NCBI RefSeq assembly: GCF_028807635.1
Contig: NZ_JARBAX010000001.1
Coordinates: 62,001 to 126,000 of the forward strand
Origin: Streptomyces spiramyceticus
GTDB taxonomy: Bacteria > Actinomycetota > Actinomycetes > Streptomycetales > Streptomycetaceae
Direction: 5' to 3'
DNA: 64,000 bases
The notes under the pieces were generated by a model that saw only the letters and a list, made by a program, of their open reading frames with translations, made no database searches and was not told where the DNA came from. Made by a program: the position numbers and the translations under genes. Positions 43,810 through 52,211 of the stretch are shown one piece after another. The first letter of the stretch is position 1; every line of letters starts with the position of its first letter.

Positions 43810-44973
43810 ATGCCCCGATACCTGATTCGTACCGCCATGGGCGCGGCGCTCATCACCACCGCCGCCCTCTTCGCGGCCCCGCCGACCCCGGCCGCAGCGG
43901 CGCCGTCCGCCGCGCCGGAGCGCGCGTGCACCCTGCCCCCGGGCCTCGCCGAGCTCAGCGGCCTGGCCATGAGCGCCAGACACCCGGGCGTCTTCTACGC
44001 CGTCAACGACAGCGGCAACACCACTCAGGTGTTCGCCGTCGACTGCGGTGGCCCCACCGGCGTCCTGAAGGCGACGTACAGCCTCAGCGGCGCGACCAAC
44101 ACCGACTGGGAGGGGCTGGCCGTCGGCAAGGACGCGCAGGGCCGCCCCGTGATCCAGGTCGGCGACATCGGCGACAATTTCAGCGGCCGCGCCGAGCTCA
44201 CCGTCTACAGCTTCCCCGAGCCCGACCAGCTCACGAACGCCACGGTGACACCCACCGCCCTGCGCTTCGCCTACTCGGACGGCAGACACGACGCCGAGTC
44301 GCTCCTCGCCGATCCGACGACGGGTCAGCTGTACGTCGCCAGCAAGCTGATCGGGGCCGCCGGACAGCTCTACAAGGCCCCGCTGCCACCCCAGTCCGGC
44401 CAGGTGAACACGCTCACCCCGGTCCGTCCGGGCCCGGTCTTCGCCACGGACGGCGCCTTCTCCCCCACCGGCAAGTCGTACGCACTGCGAAGCGGCGGCC
44501 CGCTGGGTGCCAACACTGCGTACATCTACGACGCCGCCGGCACGAAGCTCGCCGAGGTCGCGCTGCCGTCGCAGCCGCAGGGCGAGACCCTCACGTACGC
44601 CAATTGCTCGACCCTGCTTGTGGGGTCGGAGAACGACACGCAGCTGTGGCGCGTCCCGCTGCCGCCGGAGGCCGCACCGGGCTGCGGCGGCACCACTCCG
44701 CCGCCGGACGGGGACCTGAAGGTGTCCAACCCGGGCACCCAGAACTGCAAGTTCAACCAGAGCTGCACGATCCAGATCACCGCCACCGGCGGCAAACCAC
44801 CGGTCAGCTACAGCGCGTCCGGGCTGCCCTTCGGCCTGAGCATCGACACCGCCACCGGCCGGATCACCGGCAAGCCGTGGCAGACCGGCACCCTCCAGAT
44901 AACCGCCAGGGCAACCGACTCCACCACAGCCTCGGCCACCACCACGTTCCCCCTCAGCATCAACTGGTTCTAG
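43810..44973 (+). CDS. secreted protein with propeller-like domain and C-terminal Ig-like domain
   Basis: A 387-residue exported protein with a signal peptide ending near PAAAAP. The middle (about 40-290) looks like a six-bladed propeller: ELSGLAMSARHPGVFYAVNDSGN, DWEGLAVGKDAQG, DAESLLADPTTGQLYVAS, TLTYANCSTLLVGSEND. After TPPPDGD comes an Ig-like domain (about 298-387, ending FPLSINWF) that is nearly the same as the one ending the phosphoesterase at 23340-24530. Function is unknown. The last 14 bp overlap the convergent ArsR gene. Confidence 0.75.
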   Translation: MPRYLIRTAMGAALITTAALFAAPPTPAAAAPSAAPERACTLPPGLAELSGLAMSARHPGVFYAVNDSGNTTQVFAVDCGGPTGVLKATYSLSGATNTDWEGLAVGKDAQGRPVIQVGDIGDNFSGRAELTVYSFPEPDQLTNATVTPTALRFAYSDGRHDAESLLADPTTGQLYVASKLIGAAGQLYKAPLPPQSGQVNTLTPVRPGPVFATDGAFSPTGKSYALRSGGPLGANTAYIYDAAGTKLAEVALPSQPQGETLTYANCSTLLVGSENDTQLWRVPLPPEAAPGCGGTTPPPDGDLKVSNPGTQNCKFNQSCTIQITATGGKPPVSYSASGLPFGLSIDTATGRITGKPWQTGTLQITARATDSTTASATTTFPLSINWF

Positions 44974-45322
44974 CGCCGCCGAGCCGGTCCGCCTCCCCGG
45001 CCGCCGCCGCGAGAACGGCGTCGAGCAGGCCGGGGAAGAGCGCGTCCAGGTCGTCGCGGCGCAGCCCGTTGAGCTTGGCGGTGCCCCGGTAGACCTGCTG
45101 GATCACACCGCTCTCCCGCAGCACCCGGAAGTGGTGGGTGGTCGTGGACTTGGTGACGGGCAGGACGAAGTACGAGCAGGAGAGCTCGGCCTCGTCGGCC
45201 GAGGCCATCTCGCGGACGATGCGCATTCGCATCGGGTCGGAGAGCGCGTGCAGCACCCCTTCGAGGCGGATCTCGTCGCGCGCGGGGTGCGCGAGTTCAC
45301 GCGCGCTGGTGACGGTGCTCAC
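44960..45322 (-). CDS. ArsR-like helix-turn-helix repressor
   Basis: A 120-residue winged-helix protein: LEGVLHALSDPMRMRIVREMA (N-terminal helices), then KSTTTHHFRVLRESGVIQQVYRGTAKLNGLR (recognition helix and wing). One cysteine in ELSCSYF just before the recognition region could act as a redox or electrophile sensor. It faces an Old Yellow Enzyme gene across a clear operator, so electrophile-induced derepression of that reductase is a reasonable inference. No metal-binding CxC motif is seen. Confidence 0.85.
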   Translation of the reverse strand: MSTVTSARELAHPARDEIRLEGVLHALSDPMRMRIVREMASADEAELSCSYFVLPVTKSTTTHHFRVLRESGVIQQVYRGTAKLNGLRRDDLDALFPGLLDAVLAAAAGEADRLGGARTS

Positions 45323-45394
45323 GACGGCTCATTTCGTTGGTGTCTTCGTCTTCGGTGTCTTCGTCTTCATTCAGGGATGCCATTGTACGAGAAC

Positions 45395-45440
45395 CATCGT
45401 AGTTTGACATTCACCGTACTACGATGAGTATCGTACTACG
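45395..45440. promoter_or_regulatory. operator/promoter between the ArsR-like and OYE genes
   Basis: CATCGTAGT (45395-45403) and ACTACGATG (45418-45426) are perfect 9-bp inverted arms around a 14-bp spacer that begins with TTGACA (45404-45409), a consensus -35 box. A third copy, ATCGTACTACG, follows at 45430-45440. Repressor bound to these arms would cover the promoter. Confidence 0.7.
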
Positions 45441-45472
45441 CGTCCCCGGCACCGTCGTGAATGGAGTCCGCC

Positions 45473-46555
45473 GTGAGCAGCCTGTTCGAGCCCTACACCC
45501 TGCGTTCGCTGACCGCCCCGAACCGGGTCTGGATGGCCCCGATGTGCCAGTACTCGGCGGAAGCCTTCGGGCCGAACGCGGGCGTGGCCGACGACTGGCA
45601 CTTCGCCCACTACGCGGCCCGCGCGGCCGGCGGCACCGGCCTGATCCTCGTCGAGGCGACGGCCGTGAGCCCCGAGGGCCGCATCAGCCCGTACGACCTG
45701 GGCATCTGGAACGATACGCAGGTCGAGGCGCTGCGCCGGATCACCCGCTTCCTCAAGAGCCAGGGCACGGTCGCGGGCATTCAGATCGCCCACGCGGGAC
45801 GCAAGGCGTCGACCGACCGACCCTGGGAGGGCGGGGCGCCGGTCGGGCGGGACGAGGCCAACGGCTGGCAGCCCGTCGGACCGAGCCCCGTCGCCTTCGC
45901 CGAGGGCCACCCCGTACCGGACGAGCTGTCGGCCGACCGGATCAAGGAGATCGTCGGGCAGTTCGCCGACGGGGCACGGCGCGCGCTGGACGCCGGCTTC
46001 GAGGTCGTCGAGGTGCACGGCGCGCACGGCTACCTGATCGGCGAATTCCTCTCGCCGCACAGCAACCACCGCACCGACGAGTACGGCGGCTCCTTCGAGA
46101 ACCGGACCCGCTTCGCGATCGAGGTCGTCGACGCGATGCGTGCGGTGTGGCCGGAAGAACTGCCCCTGTTCTTCCGGATCTCGGCCACCGACTGGCTCGA
46201 CGAGAACGGCTGGACGGCGGACGACACCGTCCGCTTCGCCCGTCTCCTCAAGGCGCACGGGGTCGACCTGCTGGACGTCTCCACCGGCGGCAACGCGTCG
46301 GGTGTACGCATCCCGACGGGCCCCGGCTACCAGGTGCCGTTCGCCGCGCGGGTCAAGGCCGAGACGGGCCTGCCCGTCGCCGCCGTCGGCATGATCACAG
46401 AGCCCGGGCAGGCCGAGAAGATCCTGGCCAACGGTGAGGCGGACGCGGTCCTGCTGGGCCGTGAGCTGCTGCGCAACCCGTACTGGGCACGGCAGGCGGC
46501 GCGGGAGTTCGGCGGGGACATCCACGTCCCCGACCAGTACCACCGCGCTGTCTGA
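45473..46555 (+). CDS. NADH:flavin oxidoreductase, Old Yellow Enzyme family (YqjM class)
   Basis: A 360-residue FMN ene-reductase that reduces activated C=C bonds. It shows the class-II (YqjM) features: APMCQYSA with the redox-tuning cysteine (about residue 22), the substrate-binding pair in QIAHAGRK, EVHGAHGYLIGEFLSPHSNHRTDEYGGSFENR and the FMN phosphate region VGMITEPGQAEKIL...DAVLLGRELLRNPYW. The GTG at 45473 is preceded by GGAG; ATG at 45461 is an in-frame alternative with no site. Likely controlled by the divergent ArsR-like repressor. Confidence 0.9.
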   Translation: MSSLFEPYTLRSLTAPNRVWMAPMCQYSAEAFGPNAGVADDWHFAHYAARAAGGTGLILVEATAVSPEGRISPYDLGIWNDTQVEALRRITRFLKSQGTVAGIQIAHAGRKASTDRPWEGGAPVGRDEANGWQPVGPSPVAFAEGHPVPDELSADRIKEIVGQFADGARRALDAGFEVVEVHGAHGYLIGEFLSPHSNHRTDEYGGSFENRTRFAIEVVDAMRAVWPEELPLFFRISATDWLDENGWTADDTVRFARLLKAHGVDLLDVSTGGNASGVRIPTGPGYQVPFAARVKAETGLPVAAVGMITEPGQAEKILANGEADAVLLGRELLRNPYWARQAAREFGGDIHVPDQYHRAV

Positions 46556-46595
46556 ACCGGCGCCGGGAGCCGCGCGCCCAGCCCTCCTCCCCTCG

Positions 46596-46913
46596 TCAGC
46601 CTGCGAAGGCGGTGGCGGGAAGGCCCTGACCCGCGCCCGGGAGGACCAGCAGGGAGCCGGCGAGCGGGTGCGGGCGGGTGAGGCCGGTGCGGGCCGTGGT
46701 GATGTAGACGACGCCGTACATCGACTTGTCGATCGCGGGGCCGGTGCGGGCAGGGTCGACGGTGATCGAGTAGTCGGTGGCCGCTTCGGCCGCCGGAGCT
46801 TCGGCGGGAACGGTGACGAGTGCGGCCGTGAGGCCGGTCAGGACGGACGCGATCGCGAGGCGCGTCTGAGTCTGCTCATTCGGGCTCCTGGTGTCGTTCG
46901 AAATATCGGACAT
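46596..46913 (-). pseudogene. remnant of a secreted GH51-type alpha-L-arabinofuranosidase
   Basis: The frame contains a signal-peptide-like stretch (RLAIASVLTGLTAALVTVPAEAP) and then ATDYSITVDPARTGPAIDKSMYGV, the recognisable N-terminus of Streptomyces arabinofuranosidases, where FFEDIN should follow. It then reads VYITTARTGL and stops about 40 residues later, whereas the full enzyme exceeds 700 residues. The best ATG (46879, with AGGAGC upstream) opens MSRLRRASRSRPS in another frame and hits a stop, so the signal region also carries a frameshift. Both frameshift and deletion have occurred. Confidence 0.6.
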
Positions 46914-47034
46914 TGACCACAATCCCGAACGAGAACATAGGCAGGCGCCCACGGCAGGTCAACTCCCCTGCACCACAAGAAACTTCCGTTCGTGGCGGAC
47001 AAAGGACTGCGGGCTGCGGGCTGCGGGCTACCGA

Positions 47035-47433
47035 CTACGCGCGACGCCGGAGGCTGATGTCCGCTTCCGTGGCGTAGCTCTGGGTCCACTGACGCCCGAC
47101 GTCCGACGTCCATGTGACGTGGACGGTGTCGCCGTCGGTCCTGACGCGGTCCACCGTGATCGTGCGCTCGCCGGTACGCACGTCCCCGCGCCGCAGCTCG
47201 CCCGCCTTGACGGTCTCGTACGTGTCCGTGGCCTGCGCCTCGGCCTCGTCGGCGGCGCGCAGAAGGGCTGCGGCCAGCTCCCGGGCCTGCGCGGGGGTGG
47301 CGACGAGGGGGACGTACTCGCTGCCGTGCGCCCCGATGTGGATCTGACCCGCGTCCGCGTTGCCGGCGGGACCCGGGGCGACCTCGACGTGGTGCGTATC
47401 GCCGTCACGGGTGTGCATGCGGATCTCGGGCAT
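47035..47433 (-). CDS. hypothetical protein
   Basis: A 132-residue soluble protein, ATG at 47433 behind GAGGAG. No known domain is recognised. The first half is beta-like and rich in His (MHTRDGDTHHVEV, GQIHIGAHGSEYVPL). A helix (QARELAAALLRAADEAEAQ) follows, then a beta-rich part ending VHVTWTSDVGRQWTQSYATEADISL. Codon use is typical of real genes here. It lies between two pseudogenes. Confidence 0.6.
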   Translation of the reverse strand: MPEIRMHTRDGDTHHVEVAPGPAGNADAGQIHIGAHGSEYVPLVATPAQARELAAALLRAADEAEAQATDTYETVKAGELRRGDVRTGERTITVDRVRTDGDTVHVTWTSDVGRQWTQSYATEADISLRRRA

Positions 47434-47443
47434 CTTCGTCTCC

Positions 47444-47930
47444 TCAGGCGTGCGGGCCCACCGTGATCGTGCCGACGGTGAGTTCGGTGCTGCCCTCCAT
47501 GATCTCTCCGACCCGCCTCACCTGGTCGTCGAGCTCCTTGCGCTGCGCGGCGGTGAGGGCGCCGAGTGGCTCGACCGTGATGTGGATCTTGCGTCCGGAG
47601 CGGCGCTGGTGCCCGTCGCCGGCCGCGACGCCGTCCACCAGCAGGACGGGGGTAGTTGCCCGCCTGGCCGCCGGCCAGTGCGCGTTCATAGGCCGGTCCG
47701 GGGAAGAAGCAGCTCCCGGGGCTGAGACGCGATGACGTACGCGTCGAAGTACGGCAGCAGGCGCACACCCCGGGGCTTGGCGGTGCATCGCCGTGTCCCC
47801 GGCCACCACCCAGGCGGTGGCGCCCTGGCGGACACCTGGGCCAGGAGAACCTCGGGGTCGCGGTCGCGGGGTTCGTGGCGATCAGTGTGCCGTGCGGCCG
47901 GTCCGGGAGGGAGTCGGCCGCACGGTGAAG
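47444..47930 (-). pseudogene. frameshifted C-terminal remnant of a winged-helix DNA-binding (HTH_42-type) protein
   Basis: Pieces of one family appear in order but in different frames: WVVAGDTAMH (one frame), RGVRLLPYFDAYVIASQPRELLLP (second), GPAYERALAGGQAGNYP (third), then VLLVDGV...HQRRSGRKIHITVEPLGALTAAQRKELDDQVRRVGEI to the stop in the first. At least three shifts are needed; one is at a CCCCC run near 47650. The N-terminal ~200 residues are absent because the next gene ends at 47937. Clearly dead. Confidence 0.7.
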
Positions 47931-47936
47931 GGCTTC

Positions 47937-49004
47937 CTACCAGTCGCCGTCGGTCACCGGCTTCCCCGGCGCGTCGCCGAGCGGCTTCACCTGGTGCGGC
48001 GAGGGCTCCTGCCACGGTGCGTGGTCGTCGCCCAGCCACTCCCCGGCGGGCAGCACCGCGCCCAGCGTCTCGGAGGGCGCCAGGTCCTCGCCCTCGGCGT
48101 CGTAGTAGTCGAACCAGGGCAGTCCGGCGCGCGTGTACGCGGCCCGGTCCACGGGGGACGGCGGGGGCTCCTCGCCCGTGATACGCCGCCACTCCGGGGG
48201 CGTCACGAGGTGGACGAAGACCCGGCCCGACGGCTCCCCGGCCCAGTCGGACGCGGACCGGTCGTCCTTGTAGACCTCCTGGCGCATGGAACCGCCCACG
48301 CCCAGTCCCATCGCCGCCCGGGCCCTGGGGGCGCCGCCCGGCCTGCCGAAGGGAGCGGCGCCCATGGCGGGCGCGGCGGGCACCGGCCCTCCGTACCCGT
48401 ATCCGTAACCGCCGCCGGGCTGGGGCGGCGGGGGCATCGCCGCCCGGCGCTCCGCCTCGCGGCGCTGTTCCTCGCGCCAGGCGGCCAGGGCTGCGCCGGT
48501 GAGGGGGAAGGACTGCAACTGGAGCCCGCCCCACGTCTCCTCACCGGTGACCTGGCCCTCCACCGTCGCGCCCATGCCCAGCGGCACCGCCACGAACTGG
48601 CGCACCGTGCCCTTGCCCGAGTTGATGCCGTCGAGCCACGGCTGGCGGGGCAGCACGAGGTAGTTCTGCGGGTCACGGGACAGCCGGCCACTCCACGGCT
48701 TCCCCGACACGGCACACACCTTGCCCACGCCCACCTGGAGGGCACCCGGCTCCGCGGTCCCGGCGAAGCTGAGCCACATCGCCTCCCGCAAGTACACGGG
48801 CAGCATGATGCCGCCCCTGGCCAGCCACTGCTGCGGCGCGGTGTCCGGGTAGTCCTCGACCCTGCGCAGCGGGAAGTGCCCCAGCCCGGGTGGCAGCGCG
48901 TGCGTCCCCTTCTCGGGCAGGCGCAGCGTACGTACGAAACGCACCTGCACCCCGCCCGGCAGCAGCAAACTGTCCCCGTCGATCCGCACCGCCCCGACAG
49001 TCAC
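47937..49004 (-). CDS. conserved hypothetical protein
   Basis: A 355-residue cytoplasmic protein. The N-terminal 165 residues (VRFVRTLRLPEKGTHALPPGLGHFPLRRVEDY, LPVYLREAMWLSF, VGVGKVCAVSGKPW, DPQNYLVLPRQPWLDGINSGKGTVRQFVAVPLGMGATVEGQVTG) match a family of unknown function that I recall from diverse bacteria. The middle is Pro/Gly/Tyr rich (GGGYGYGYGG). The C-terminal part (MGLGVGGSMRQEVYKD) also belongs to the family. GTG at 49004 follows AGGGGAG. Confidence 0.7.
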   Translation of the reverse strand: MTVGAVRIDGDSLLLPGGVQVRFVRTLRLPEKGTHALPPGLGHFPLRRVEDYPDTAPQQWLARGGIMLPVYLREAMWLSFAGTAEPGALQVGVGKVCAVSGKPWSGRLSRDPQNYLVLPRQPWLDGINSGKGTVRQFVAVPLGMGATVEGQVTGEETWGGLQLQSFPLTGAALAAWREEQRREAERRAAMPPPPQPGGGYGYGYGGPVPAAPAMGAAPFGRPGGAPRARAAMGLGVGGSMRQEVYKDDRSASDWAGEPSGRVFVHLVTPPEWRRITGEEPPPSPVDRAAYTRAGLPWFDYYDAEGEDLAPSETLGAVLPAGEWLGDDHAPWQEPSPHQVKPLGDAPGKPVTDGDW

Positions 49005-49087
49005 CGGCGCACTCCCCTTGTCTCGGTACCGCTGATCCCTTACGGAGGTACCACGACGACGCCACGTCCCCCGGTTCCACGTGCGCG

Positions 49088-50024
49088 TCAGGTGCTGCGC
49101 CCCACGTCGAACGGCGCCGTCGTCCCCGTGAAAGGCCCCGCCGCCGTGTCGCCGAAGTACCGCACCCGGTACGTGCCCGCCTCGGCGTCCGGCGGGACGG
49201 CCCAGGTGATCGTCACCGTGGGCGACGACGCCCCCGCCCTTGCCCCGCCCTGGCCCAGCGGAACGTGGTCGACCAGTCGCCGTCGTCGGCGACCACGGTC
49301 CACACTCCGTCCTCCCCCATCCGCTCCACTGCGAGGTAAGTGCCGCCCCTGTGCAGGTCGTTGCCCGGGTGGGCGCCCACGAAGCGGGCGGTGACCAGGC
49401 TGCCCGTACGGGCGAAGGCGAGGACGTCGCCGAAGGCCCGGCCGGGGTGCGGCGCGTCGTGCCCGCGCCGCCGGGGCCGGGAGCGCTGCGGCCGGATGCG
49501 CTCCGGCGTGCCCCGGGCGACCCGCCTGCCGTCCCGCATCGCCTCCGCCAGGCCCGCCACGCTCTGGCAGAGGGCCGGCAGCTCCCAGCGGCCGAAGAGC
49601 GTGCTGCCGCCCTCGTACTCCTGGGCGTCGTACTCCTCCGGTGTGGTCACGTAGTGCGCGTACGTATTGCTGTAGCCCGCGACCAGGACGTCCGCCAGGT
49701 CCGCGCCGACGATTTCGGCGACTGTACGGCGCAGACGCAGGCCCGCCACGATCGTCACCTCGGCGGGGATGCCGACGAGGTACAGGGGGCCGATGCGCAG
49801 CAGTTGGACCGGGAGCCGCTCCTGAACCATGGGCAGGACGCGGTTGACCGGGCCTGCGGGCAGGCACATCCCCTTGGGGGCCTGGGCGTCGCGCAGGCGG
49901 GGCGCCAGAGGGTAGACGACCTGCTGGGACAGGGTGTCCCAGAGGAGGTTGCGGCCCGGCCTGAAGCCCCTGAAGCCGGGGCCGTCCACCCAGGCGCCCG
50001 CGAAGGCCGCCGCACCCGCGACCG
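49088..50024 (-). pseudogene. 5'-truncated, frameshifted neutral ceramidase
   Basis: The frame from about 50020 reads AAFAGAWVDGPGFRGFRPGRNLLWDT, then APKGMCLPAGPVNRVLPMVQERLPVQLLRIGPLYLVGIPAEVTIVAGLRLRRTVAEIVGADLADVLVAGYSN and TPEEYDAQEYEGGSTLFGRW: the C-terminal half of a neutral/alkaline ceramidase. The N-terminal half with the zinc and serine motifs is missing. Near 49245 a frameshift moves the end (SSPTVTITWAVPPDAEAGTYRVRYFGD) to another frame. It ends abruptly against a TetR remnant on the other strand. An apparently intact ceramidase lies at 62772 onward. Confidence 0.75.
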
Positions 50025-50247
50025 GGACCTGTTCGAGCGGGCCGGGCTGCGGCCCACGGTCGACCTCGACGAGCTGGTCAGGGTGGTGATCGCGATGCGG
50101 GAGGGGGCGCTCGGCCAGAGTTACGTCGAACCGGACCGGCTGACGCCGGGCGCGCTCGTCGGCCGGTTCCTGCCGCTGCTGCTGGATGCGTCGACGGCGG
50201 AACTCAAAGGACCGCTGCCCCGACTTCAGGGCGCGCCACCGCCCTGA
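50025..50247 (+). pseudogene. C-terminal remnant of a TetR family regulator
   Basis: On the plus strand from about 50025 the frame reads RDLFERAGLRPTVDLDELVRVVIAMREGALGQSYVEPDRLTPGALVGRFLPLLLDAS, typical of the ligand-domain end of a TetR regulator. No helix-turn-helix precedes it: upstream the same frame runs antisense through the ceramidase remnant. The gene has lost its first ~120 codons and any start at the shared junction. Confidence 0.6.
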
Positions 50248-50338
50248 ACTGCGACAACGCCCGCTGCAAGGTCCATTGTCAGTGGGCGGGTGCACACTGG
50301 CCCGTATCTCAGACAACGGCGTCCTGGAGGTGTCGGTC

Positions 50339-51424
50339 ATGACCGACGTACTGCTGACTGTAGGTACACGAAAAGGACTCTTCATCGGCCGCAGGCGCGG
50401 AGGTCAGTGGGAGTTCGACGGACCGCATTTCAACGCGCAGGCGGTGTATTCGACCGCCATCGACACCCGCCGGGCGGTGCCCAGGCTGCTCGTCGGCGGG
50501 GACAGCGCGCACTGGGGTCCTTCGGTCTTCCACTCCGACGACCTGGGCGAGACCTGGACCGAGCCCGCCCGGCCGGCGGTGAAGTTCCCGCAATTCACCG
50601 GGGCCTCGCTGGAGCGGGTCTGGCAGCTGCATCCGGCCTGGCCCGCGGCGCCCGACGTGGTGTACGCCGGCACCGAGCCCGCCGCGCTGTTCCGGTCCGA
50701 GGACGGCGGAGAGTCCTTCGAGCTGGTACGGCCGCTGTGGGAGCACCCGACGCGCTCGCAGTGGATGCCGGGCGGCGGCGGGGAGGGGCTGCACACCGTA
50801 ATCACCGATCCGCGTGACGCACAGGCTCTGACGGTCGCGGTCTCCACGGCCGGGGTGTTCCGTTCGCTGGACGGCGGGGCGAGCTGGGCACCGTCCAACC
50901 GCGGGGTGTCGGCGGTCTTCCTGCCCGACCCCGATCCCGAGTTCGGCCAGTGCGTACACAAGATCGCCCAGGATGCGGCCGATCCCGACCGGCTGTATCT
51001 GCAGAACCACTGGGGCGTCTACCGGAGCGACGACGCCGGAGCCAACTGGTCCGACATCGGGGCCGGGCTGCCCTCCACGTTCGGATTCGCCGCCGCGGCG
51101 CATCCGCACCTGGCGGACACGGCGTACGTCTTCCCGATCACCGCGGACTCCGACCGGGTGCCCGCCGACAACAAATGCCGCGTCTACCGGACCGGTGACG
51201 CGGGCAAGACCTGGGAGCCGCTGTCGGCCGGACTGCCCGAGGAGGCGCACTACGGGACGGTGCTGCGCGACGCGCTCTGTACGGACAACGCCGACCCGGC
51301 GGGGGTGTACTTCGGCAATCGCAACGGCGAGCTCTTCGCGAGCGCGGACGACGGGGACAGCTGGCAGCTGCTCGCCTCGCATCTGCCGGATGTGCTGTGC
51401 GTACGGGCGGCGGCCATGGGCTGA
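50339..51424 (+). CDS. BNR/sialidase-like repeat protein
   Basis: A 361-residue protein built of BNR/Asp-box-like propeller repeats: VFHSDDLGETWTEP, LFRSEDGGESFELV, VFRSLDGGASWAPS, VYRSDDAGANWSDI, VYRTGDAGKTWEPL and LFASADDGDSWQLL. Asp boxes (SxDxGxTW) are clear in all six blades. There is no signal peptide and no sialidase catalytic Arg/Tyr set that I can identify, so it is a propeller of unknown substrate rather than a proven glycosidase. ATG at 50339 after CTGGAGG. Confidence 0.82.
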   Translation: MTDVLLTVGTRKGLFIGRRRGGQWEFDGPHFNAQAVYSTAIDTRRAVPRLLVGGDSAHWGPSVFHSDDLGETWTEPARPAVKFPQFTGASLERVWQLHPAWPAAPDVVYAGTEPAALFRSEDGGESFELVRPLWEHPTRSQWMPGGGGEGLHTVITDPRDAQALTVAVSTAGVFRSLDGGASWAPSNRGVSAVFLPDPDPEFGQCVHKIAQDAADPDRLYLQNHWGVYRSDDAGANWSDIGAGLPSTFGFAAAAHPHLADTAYVFPITADSDRVPADNKCRVYRTGDAGKTWEPLSAGLPEEAHYGTVLRDALCTDNADPAGVYFGNRNGELFASADDGDSWQLLASHLPDVLCVRAAAMG

Positions 51425-51533
51425 GCTGCGGTCGTCGGCCGAGCTACGGCGATCGACTGCGGCCCTGGACCGTCGGCCGAGCTCCGGCCATCGGTTGATG
51501 CGGGCGGGTGCGCCACCAGTAGAGTGACGCCCC

Positions 51534-52211
51534 GTGGCAGCAAGACCGTTGAAAGAGATCGTCGAGCCGGGCTGGGCGGACGCTCTGGAACCAGTGGCCG
51601 AACGGGTCGCCGCTATGGGCGACTTCCTGCGTACGGAGATCGCCTCCGGGCGGACGTACCTACCGGCCGGGGCGAACGTACTGCGGGCGTTTCAGCAGCC
51701 GTTCAGCGAGGTGCGGGTCCTGATCGTCGGCCAGGACCCGTATCCGACGCCGGGACATGCCGTGGGGCTGAGCTTCTCCGTCGCGCCCGAAGTGCGTCCG
51801 CTGCCGGGCAGCCTGGAGAACATCTACCGGGAGATGCACACCGACCTCGGTCTCCCCCGGCCGTCCAACGGTGACCTCACGCCGTGGACGCGCCAGGGGG
51901 TGCTGCTGCTCAACAGGGCGCTCACCACGGCTCCGCGCAAGCCCGCAGCGCACCGGGGCAAGGGCTGGGAAGAGGTGACCGAGCAGGCGATCCGGGCACT
52001 GGTCGCGCGCGGCACACCGCTGGTGTCCGTGCTGTGGGGGCGTGACGCCCGCAATCTGCGGCCGCTGCTCGGCGATCTGCCGGCCGTCGAGTCCGCGCAC
52101 CCCTCCCCGATGTCGGCGGACCGCGGTTTCTTCGGCTCCCGGCCGTTCAGCCGCACCAATGAGCTGCTGGCCCGCCAGGGCGCGCAGCCGGTGGACTGGC
52201 GGCTGCCGTGA
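51534..52211 (+). CDS. ung: uracil-DNA glycosylase, family 1
   Basis: A 225-residue repair enzyme that removes uracil from DNA. The water-activating motif is [18 protein letters not shown] (Asp and Tyr kept; Pro replaces the common His after Tyr). LLLNRALT supplies the uracil-reading region and the DNA-intercalation motif is HPSPMSA with the catalytic histidine. The rest of the fold is normal length. The start is a GTG at 51534. Its TGA overlaps the next gene start as GTGA. Confidence 0.93.
   Translation: MAARPLKEIVEPGWADALEPVAERVAAMGDFLRTEIASGRTYLPAGANVLRAFQQPFSEVRVLIVGQDPYPTPGHAVGLSFSVAPEVRPLPGSLENIYREMHTDLGLPRPSNGDLTPWTRQGVLLLNRALTTAPRKPAAHRGKGWEEVTEQAIRALVARGTPLVSVLWGRDARNLRPLLGDLPAVESAHPSPMSADRGFFGSRPFSRTNELLARQGAQPVDWRLP

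Noticed and set aside
49240-50247. A full 335-residue plus-strand regulator
   Set aside because: Only the last ~70 residues look like TetR; the rest is antisense to the ceramidase remnant.
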